The position numbers were made by a program, and so were the translations under genes. The notes below the pieces were generated by a model. The model made no database searches. It saw only the letters and a program-made list of their open reading frames with translations, and was not told where the DNA came from. This document shows, one piece after another, positions 11,201 to 14,368 of a DNA stretch of 14,368 nucleotides (positions within the stretch are counted from its first letter, which is position 1; the number at the start of each line of letters is the position of its first letter). The stretch comes from Tissierellia bacterium (GTDB lineage Bacteria > Bacillota > Clostridia > Tissierellales > Tepidimicrobiaceae), in contig JAAYRM010000065.1 of assembly GCA_012518745.1 (NCBI GenBank), forward strand, positions 1 through 14,368, given 5' to 3'.

Positions 11201-13260
11201 GTCAGGGTATAGAGCAGCAGCTCACCATATTTGCCTCACTCGATGATAATGTTAAAATAAACCTGATAGATCTTAAAAATGATACAGATATGGATAGGGA
11301 TATAGCATTATACTATTATATTAGACCGGTGCTGGGGGTTACGGATGAGGAAACGCAATTCCTCCTCGAGACGGATATGCAGGATGGGGTATTTATGGTA
11401 AAGAACTCCACCAATAGCGAATTTAAAGATAGTACATTGTTCATAGGAACATCTGAAGAGATTAGATCCTATACCGGGGATAGGAGTGAATTCTTGAGCT
11501 CCATCCCCGATTATAAGAGCCCCGAGGGAATTCGTAGGGATATGCTGTCCAATACCGTAGGCATGGGATATAATCCCTGCGGCGTCATAAATATCGAAAT
11601 AACCATTCCAGCCAATGAACAGAGGGATGTGGTGTTTCTACTTGGGGAAGGGGCGACATTGGAAGAAGGTAAGGCCTTATTGGATAAGTATAGAAGTACC
11701 GAGACTGCTAGGGCTGCTCTGGAACGGGTGGGTGAGTTCTGGGATGAACAATTATCCACCATTCAAGTGGAAACCCCGGATAATAGTATGAACTATCTCA
11801 TGAATAGTTGGTTGATGTATCAAACGATAGCATGTAGGATATGGGGAAGGGCGGGCTTCTATCAGGTAGGAGGGGCCTTCGGAGCTAGAGATCAGATGCA
11901 GGATGCCGTAAATGCGGTCTACCATATGCCCGAAAAGACCAGAAAGCAGATCATAAGAAACTGTAGACATCAATATAGGGAGGGAGATATACAACATTGG
12001 TGGCATCCAATCCCGGATAGCGATATCCATAAGGGGATTAGGAGCAGATATACCGATGATCTATTATGGCTACCCTTAGGGGTTGCTAAATATATATCTG
12101 TAACCGGGGATGAGAGCATATTGGAGGAGAAGGTTCCATTTATAGAGAGCCCCATATTGAGGGATGATGAGCAGGAGAGGTATGAGGTACCGACCTTGTC
12201 TGAAGATGTGGGAACCGTATACGAACATTGCATCAGGGCCATAGACAGATCCCTGAACCTCGGGGAGAGAGGGCTCCCCCTTATGGGGGGAGGGGATTGG
12301 AATGATGGAATGAATAAGATTGGGCATGGTGGTAAGGGTGAATCCGTATGGATGGGATGGTTCCTAGCTACCGTACTCAAGGACTTTATACCTGTTTGTA
12401 ATATAATGGAGGATTTTGGGAGGAGCAATAGGTATAATGAACATATATCAAAATTAAAGGATGGACTGGAGGATAATGGATGGGATGGGGAATGGTATAG
12501 GAGGGCTTTCTTTGACGATGGTACCCCCATAGGTTCTAAAGAGAGTGATGAATGTACTATAGATTCCATAGCCCAATCCTGGGCAGTCATATCCGGTTTA
12601 GGGGATAGGGAAAGGGCATATAGGGCATTGGAATCTGCGGAAAAGTATCTTGTAAATAGGGAGGATGGAATAATAGCATTGTTGACCCCGCCCTTCGATG
12701 ATCTAGAATTGGATCCAGGCTATATAAAGAGCTATGTACCCGGAATACGTGAAAACGGTGGCCAATATACCCACGCAGCTGCATGGCTTATAAAGGCATT
12801 TGCCTTGATCGGGGATGGAGATAAGGCATATGAGCTATTCAGAATGATCAATCCGATCAATCACACACGTTCCTCAATAGAATGTGCTAAGTATAGGGTG
12901 GAACCCTATGTGGCGGCGGCTGATGTATATACCAATTCTCAGCATATGGGTAGGGGCGGTTGGACATGGTATACGGGTTCTTCTGGATGGCTATATAGGG
13001 TAGGGTTAGAAAATATCTTGGGGTTTAGTATAGAAGGGGGGAAGATACTATTAGATCCCTGCATACCAGCGGATTGGGATGAATATGGGATTAAATATAG
13101 GTATAGGAACACCGATTATGATATAAGGATAAGGAATCCAAGGGGAGTCCATAAGGGTATAGATAGGATATATGTAGATGGGGAGGAGACCGAAAAGGGA
13201 TATATCGAACTCGTGGATGATGGACTCGAACATTCGATTATAGTTGAGATGGGCAGCTGA
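5209..13260 (+). CDS. Cyclic beta-1,2-glucan synthase (GT84 - cyclization domain - GH94), giant membrane enzyme
   Basis: Builds beta-1,2-glucan from UDP-glucose at the membrane, cyclizes it and trims chain length by phosphorolysis (known for the Brucella/Agrobacterium Cgs/ChvB/NdvB family; here inferred). Numbered from ATG 5209, 2683 residues, close to the ~2800 of the family. Order: N-terminal alpha region 1-380; two membrane helices (383-404, 409-430); GT84 with D595-A-D597 and H742-R-W-V-R; helices 784-800 and 804-825; helices 908-926 and 930-948, six in all as in Brucella Cgs; a cyclization (glycoamylase-like, GH189) domain about 960-1400 with S-W1194-S-G-T-M-F-E1200 and S-E1242-S-G; a first GH94-type beta-sandwich about 1425-1700; then a complete GH94 phosphorylase about 1905-2683 with R2227-D-Q-M-Q-D, the general-acid motif G-D2363-W-N-D2366 and phosphate-binding G-G-W2585-T-W-Y-T-G-S-S-G-W2594. 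Start: ATG 5230 has AAAGGA 12 bases upstream and may be the real one. No frameshift seen. Confidence 0.93.
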   Translation: MKGWTELMWGMNLDRFKGRERIEDIYRAHRKSDMKKFLLRRLDNSFKEIENIYLKFNREVSKGEALPRGTDWILDNFYLIQLIYRGLRDDIKREKRVVLNVIDDGVFKGKPRIYILASELVTNATGNITEDNIIEFINNFQIEEVLSLEEIARLSDFLILSSIEYIERIATNLMDIYTTWAWIDGMDISDEEDIENMLEDIYSISSTGLERLTRRIREDKEDFKLIIEHMDERLEYSDRSIKDILEREYTLQSKNKISLGYGITSLRNISSFNWKNIFDSICIVERILNQDPIDIYERMDSESKNYYRHRIQRLADDLDVQEILVSKKALELARLESDRGSKDKRAHVGYYLLDDGREDLFQAFGGTQYRDNMYLSRYSYYYMPIIIPSIFLTLLLGVYAYMKGNIYWGIAALFAMYIPIKSITVNLANYIYSKKFNPKLIPKMDFQDRVPEDCATFVVIPTLLPNEERVKELAEHLETHYLSNRRDNIYFGIVGDFKDGDAEVAEGDDAIVDRGLEAIKDLNNRYSQGEDIFYFFHRSRVYSDTQQKWMGWERKRGALVEFNNLISGEGNTSFDIISGDIANLQGNIKYVITLDADTKLPIGEASRLIGAISHPLNNAVIDEERNVVIEGYGLIQPRIAMDIESSNKSPFTRIFAGAGGIDPYSMAVSDIYQDLFGEGIFTGKGIYDVEVFRNCLNHSIPENMVLSHDLLEGSYIRVGLATDIQLIDGYPEKYSSYIMRKHRWVRGDWQLIRWLAGEHGRSISSLSKWKIVDNMRRSLLSPSLFIATFLAIAFFPGNILLWLGIILIGLLLPTIIMAAEFVLYRRFRIQRMKLNGNVILGYRAYIYQGILEFIFLPYKGIMMLDAVTRTIYRVFISKRNLLQWTTAFDMERQLDNSFLSYCIMMKANIISAVLLVTLTYMLMPHHMIIAAIVALLWLLGPVAAYEISKADEETLDIDGGDLELLLDIGKKTWDYHRTFTDAKNNYLPPDNFQEYPYNGTANRTSPTNIGLYLLSILSARDLKFIDMAEMVDSIDLTLGTVEKMQKWQGHIFNWYDTETLEPLKPVFVSTVDSGNFLSYLVVLREGLREHLDSESDGQYDGELSPRIEELIIRITDIIDDMNFEPLYDYEKDLFYIGFNVEEDAELNVHYDLLASEARTASYIAICRGEVPVRHWRRLGRALITENNRVGLSSWSGTMFEYMMPSLTLRNYRNTLLDESYNTSLELQKDYGNRHDIPWGISESGFFAFDNRLNYQYRAFGVPALGFQRGLKDELVISPYSTFLALKFDHAGVLKNIRRLKDEGLEGRYGFYEALDYTKNRLPGHLDKGIVKSYMSHHQGMIFTAINNFLNDDILVDRFHRDPQMKCGEFLLQERIPLGPIISREKEDFKETQVEQGGKEEASKRVYSKDALGDIKAHLLSSGPYTTMINNRGEGFSKVDDIFINRWRRDYMSSPYGQFIYIKDIMNGELWSTTYAPTYKEPDAYEVEFSTYKAGFTRVDGDIESNMDIFLLPEELGEVRRIRLSNRGEEERLIESTSYFEIVGETLDSDLAHPAFNNLFIRTRAYEDRGGLLSHRRAREDELEDTWILHMVQCEDDAETGFRYETNRGNFIGRGNSLENPEGIDRGLTDTVGVVLDPIMSIGKKIRIAPGERVSIYYITAFSHSEGGALEILNKFQNIDNIKMAIDLARTKSQTEIDYLKLNHTNITLYGELLPHILYLDGNIKGRYEEILRMNDKGREGLWAHGISGDNPIVLFTTESMEGMANLTKIIDAHEYWAYRGIKVDLVILNEDDNIYFQPLLENIREIVHGRQGNTMDTSGGIFIRDRNTLSEEDRALLYKWAALIIEGEEGFPHHEKPDEFVFYRRYSKSPVEYPIGEMELDLDYFNGYGGFTKDGKEYIIKLGQGINTPSPWVNVISNREFGFIVTELGAGFTWAQNSRENKLTPWYNDPVVDKMGEIIYLVDKDTGEIWSITPEPIRDEDDYIVTHGLGYTKFHNHSQGIEQQLTIFASLDDNVKINLIDLKNDTDMDRDIALYYYIRPVLGVTDEETQFLLETDMQDGVFMVKNSTNSEFKDSTLFIGTSEEIRSYTGDRSEFLSSIPDYKSPEGIRRDMLSNTVGMGYNPCGVINIEITIPANEQRDVVFLLGEGATLEEGKALLDKYRSTETARAALERVGEFWDEQLSTIQVETPDNSMNYLMNSWLMYQTIACRIWGRAGFYQVGGAFGARDQMQDAVNAVYHMPEKTRKQIIRNCRHQYREGDIQHWWHPIPDSDIHKGIRSRYTDDLLWLPLGVAKYISVTGDESILEEKVPFIESPILRDDEQERYEVPTLSEDVGTVYEHCIRAIDRSLNLGERGLPLMGGGDWNDGMNKIGHGGKGESVWMGWFLATVLKDFIPVCNIMEDFGRSNRYNEHISKLKDGLEDNGWDGEWYRRAFFDDGTPIGSKESDECTIDSIAQSWAVISGLGDRERAYRALESAEKYLVNREDGIIALLTPPFDDLELDPGYIKSYVPGIRENGGQYTHAAAWLIKAFALIGDGDKAYELFRMINPINHTRSSIECAKYRVEPYVAAADVYTNSQHMGRGGWTWYTGSSGWLYRVGLENILGFSIEGGKILLDPCIPADWDEYGIKYRYRNTDYDIRIRNPRGVHKGIDRIYVDGEETEKGYIELVDDGLEHSIIVEMGS

Positions 13261-13329
13261 TTCTAGGCCTAGGTTATTTGAATCGACTTCATGGAACAGA
13301 TCTAAGGGGGAAGGGGTAGAATCATAGGT

Positions 13330-14368
13330 ATGGAGACCAGGGAGTATAATTGTAAATTCGAGGATTTATTTGACAATAATCATACCCCTATGGTGATTAT
13401 GGATCCCAGAACGGGGAAAATTGTTGAAGTTAATATTGCTGCATGTAGGTATTATGGATATACTAGGAATGAAATGCTCACTATGAATATCAAGGATATA
13501 GCTATATCAACCGGGGATGATATGATTAGCAGGGTTCATTTCGATTATTTGTTCAAGAATTCACAGGAGGCCATCGCTATAGTGAATAGGGATTTCAAGA
13601 TCACGGATATTAATAAGAAGTTTGAGGATCTTTTTCAATTCAGCCTAGGTGAAACCAAGAGGAAGGATTTAACGCAAATCATCTGTGAACATACATCTCA
13701 GAATACCTCCCATCGTTTTAGAAGGCATATAATGGAGGGAAAATTCATAAAAGAGGAGGTTAGGAGACGAAAAAAAGATGGAAGCATGGTGGATGTGCTG
13801 CTACTGGGCTTTCCCATGATAATAAAGGGGGAGGTTGTAGGAGCATATTGTATGTATTCGGATATAAGCGAGATCAAGGCAAAGGACGAGAGAATGGAAT
13901 GGCTCGCAACCAAGGATGCATTAACTGAACTATATAACAGGCGACATTTTTTGGATTCACTAGATCATCGGGTATGGGAAGCCAATTCCAAGGGTGCTAA
14001 ACAAAAATTTGGCATCCTTATATTGAATATAAACGAATTTAGGGAGATCAATGAGGCTCTAGGCTATATTGCCGGAGATGGGATATTGAAGGAGTTTGGA
14101 CAGAGGCTGAAGGATAGCATATATACGGGGGATATGGTCGCGAGATGTGAAAAGGATCAATTTGCCATATTGGTGCCGGAAATGGAGGACCTAAGGGAGC
14201 TAAGGGCTAGAATTAATATCATCTTGGACAACCTTAGTGCTCCCTTCATCATTGATAATAATGAAATTCAGGTTACAGCTAGCATAGGGATTTCGATATA
14301 CCCGGATGATGGAAGGGAAGCGGCCACCTTGATTAGAAAAGCAGATATTGCCATGCAGAGATCGAGGA
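13330..14368 (+). CDS. PAS-PAS-GGDEF signalling protein with degenerate active site, 3' end beyond window (probable GGDEF-EAL)
   Basis: 346 codons are visible and the frame is open to the right edge. Residues 7-60 are a PAS domain (P-M-V-I-M-D-P-R-T-G-K-I-V, then A-A-C-R-Y-Y-G-Y) that stops early; residues 71-190 are a second, full-length PAS (R-R-K-K-D-G-S, ending Y-S-D-I-S-E-I). D196-A-L-T-E-L-Y-N-R-R opens a GGDEF domain. The signature G-G-D/E-E-F reads E274-K-D-Q-F278, the first metal Asp is N233 (L-N-I-N-E-F) and the inhibitory R-x-x-D is Y265-T-G-D, so cyclase activity is very unlikely. S-I-G-I-S and Y-P-D-D-G are typical of GGDEF domains that precede EAL, so a phosphodiesterase domain probably follows; this is inference. 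No membrane helix or signal peptide is seen, so it should be cytosolic. ATG 13330 is the only standard start after the in-frame TAA at 13303; AAGGGG (13311-13316) is 13 bases upstream, farther than usual. It begins 69 bases after the synthase stop, with no terminator between. Confidence 0.88.
   Translation, partial: METREYNCKFEDLFDNNHTPMVIMDPRTGKIVEVNIAACRYYGYTRNEMLTMNIKDIAISTGDDMISRVHFDYLFKNSQEAIAIVNRDFKITDINKKFEDLFQFSLGETKRKDLTQIICEHTSQNTSHRFRRHIMEGKFIKEEVRRRKKDGSMVDVLLLGFPMIIKGEVVGAYCMYSDISEIKAKDERMEWLATKDALTELYNRRHFLDSLDHRVWEANSKGAKQKFGILILNINEFREINEALGYIAGDGILKEFGQRLKDSIYTGDMVARCEKDQFAILVPEMEDLRELRARINIILDNLSAPFIIDNNEIQVTASIGISIYPDDGREAATLIRKADIAMQRSR

Noticed and set aside
11970..12590. 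Minus-strand open frame of 206 codons inside the GH94 domain
   Set aside because: It lies fully antisense to a well-conserved catalytic domain, has no recognisable family motifs or Shine-Dalgarno-linked start that I can see, and is rich in Ser/Pro/Leu as expected from the complement of the purine-rich coding strand.
13263..13272. Perfect 10-bp palindrome CTAGGCCTAG just after the synthase stop codon
   Set aside because: It has no loop and is not followed by a T-run, so it is not a terminator. It could be an operator, but a single copy of this length has little weight.
1..14368. CRISPR arrays, tRNA/rRNA genes, insertion sequences, phage or defence genes
   Set aside because: No regularly spaced repeats, cloverleaf-like structures, transposase or integrase motifs, or terminal inverted repeats were found by reading; almost all bases are within five conventional genes.

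Overview
The window reads as one stretch of chromosome from a Gram-positive, anaerobe-type bacterium, most likely a member of the Clostridia. This rests on protein-family flavour (PgcA-type sugar mutase, sugar nucleotidyltransferase fused to a mutase-like domain, clostridial-looking PAS/GGDEF protein) and on codon use (Ile is mostly ATA, Arg mostly AGG, Leu often CTA/TTG, Ser often TCC). No rRNA or other taxonomic marker is present, so the placement is an inference. All five genes lie on the plus strand and coding density is very high. I see no tRNA, CRISPR array, insertion sequence, integrase or attachment site.

Layout. 1-945: C-terminal part of an M20-family amidohydrolase/aminoacylase whose start lies left of the window. 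957-2648: a complete alpha-D-phosphohexomutase (phosphoglucomutase/phosphomannomutase), whose Shine-Dalgarno overlaps the previous stop codon, so the first two genes form one translationally coupled unit. 2654-2702: a strong intrinsic terminator with a perfect 12-bp stem. About 2760-5192: a sugar-1-phosphate nucleotidyltransferase with a left-handed beta-helix and a catalytically degenerate phosphomannomutase-like domain. 5209-13260: one giant gene (2683 codons) for a membrane-bound cyclic beta-1,2-glucan synthase of GT84 - cyclization domain - GH94 architecture. 13330 to the right edge: a PAS-PAS-GGDEF protein, cut by the window end and probably continuing into an EAL domain.

How the genes may work together. 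The mutase could interconvert glucose-6-P and glucose-1-P, the nucleotidyltransferase could activate the sugar-1-P, and the giant synthase would polymerise and cyclize glucose from UDP-glucose. This supply line is an inference: the nucleotidyltransferase's base and sugar specificity cannot be read from sequence, and a terminator separates the mutase from the two downstream genes. The downstream PAS-GGDEF protein has lost the residues needed for diguanylate cyclase catalysis, so if it acts in c-di-GMP signalling it is more likely a sensor or phosphodiesterase module than a synthase.

Most of the window is recognisable, intact and conventional. The points deserving attention are the cyclic beta-glucan synthase in an apparently Gram-positive genome with no exporter in view, the dead mutase domain of the nucleotidyltransferase and its unclear start codon, and the doubly degenerate GGDEF protein with a shortened first PAS domain.
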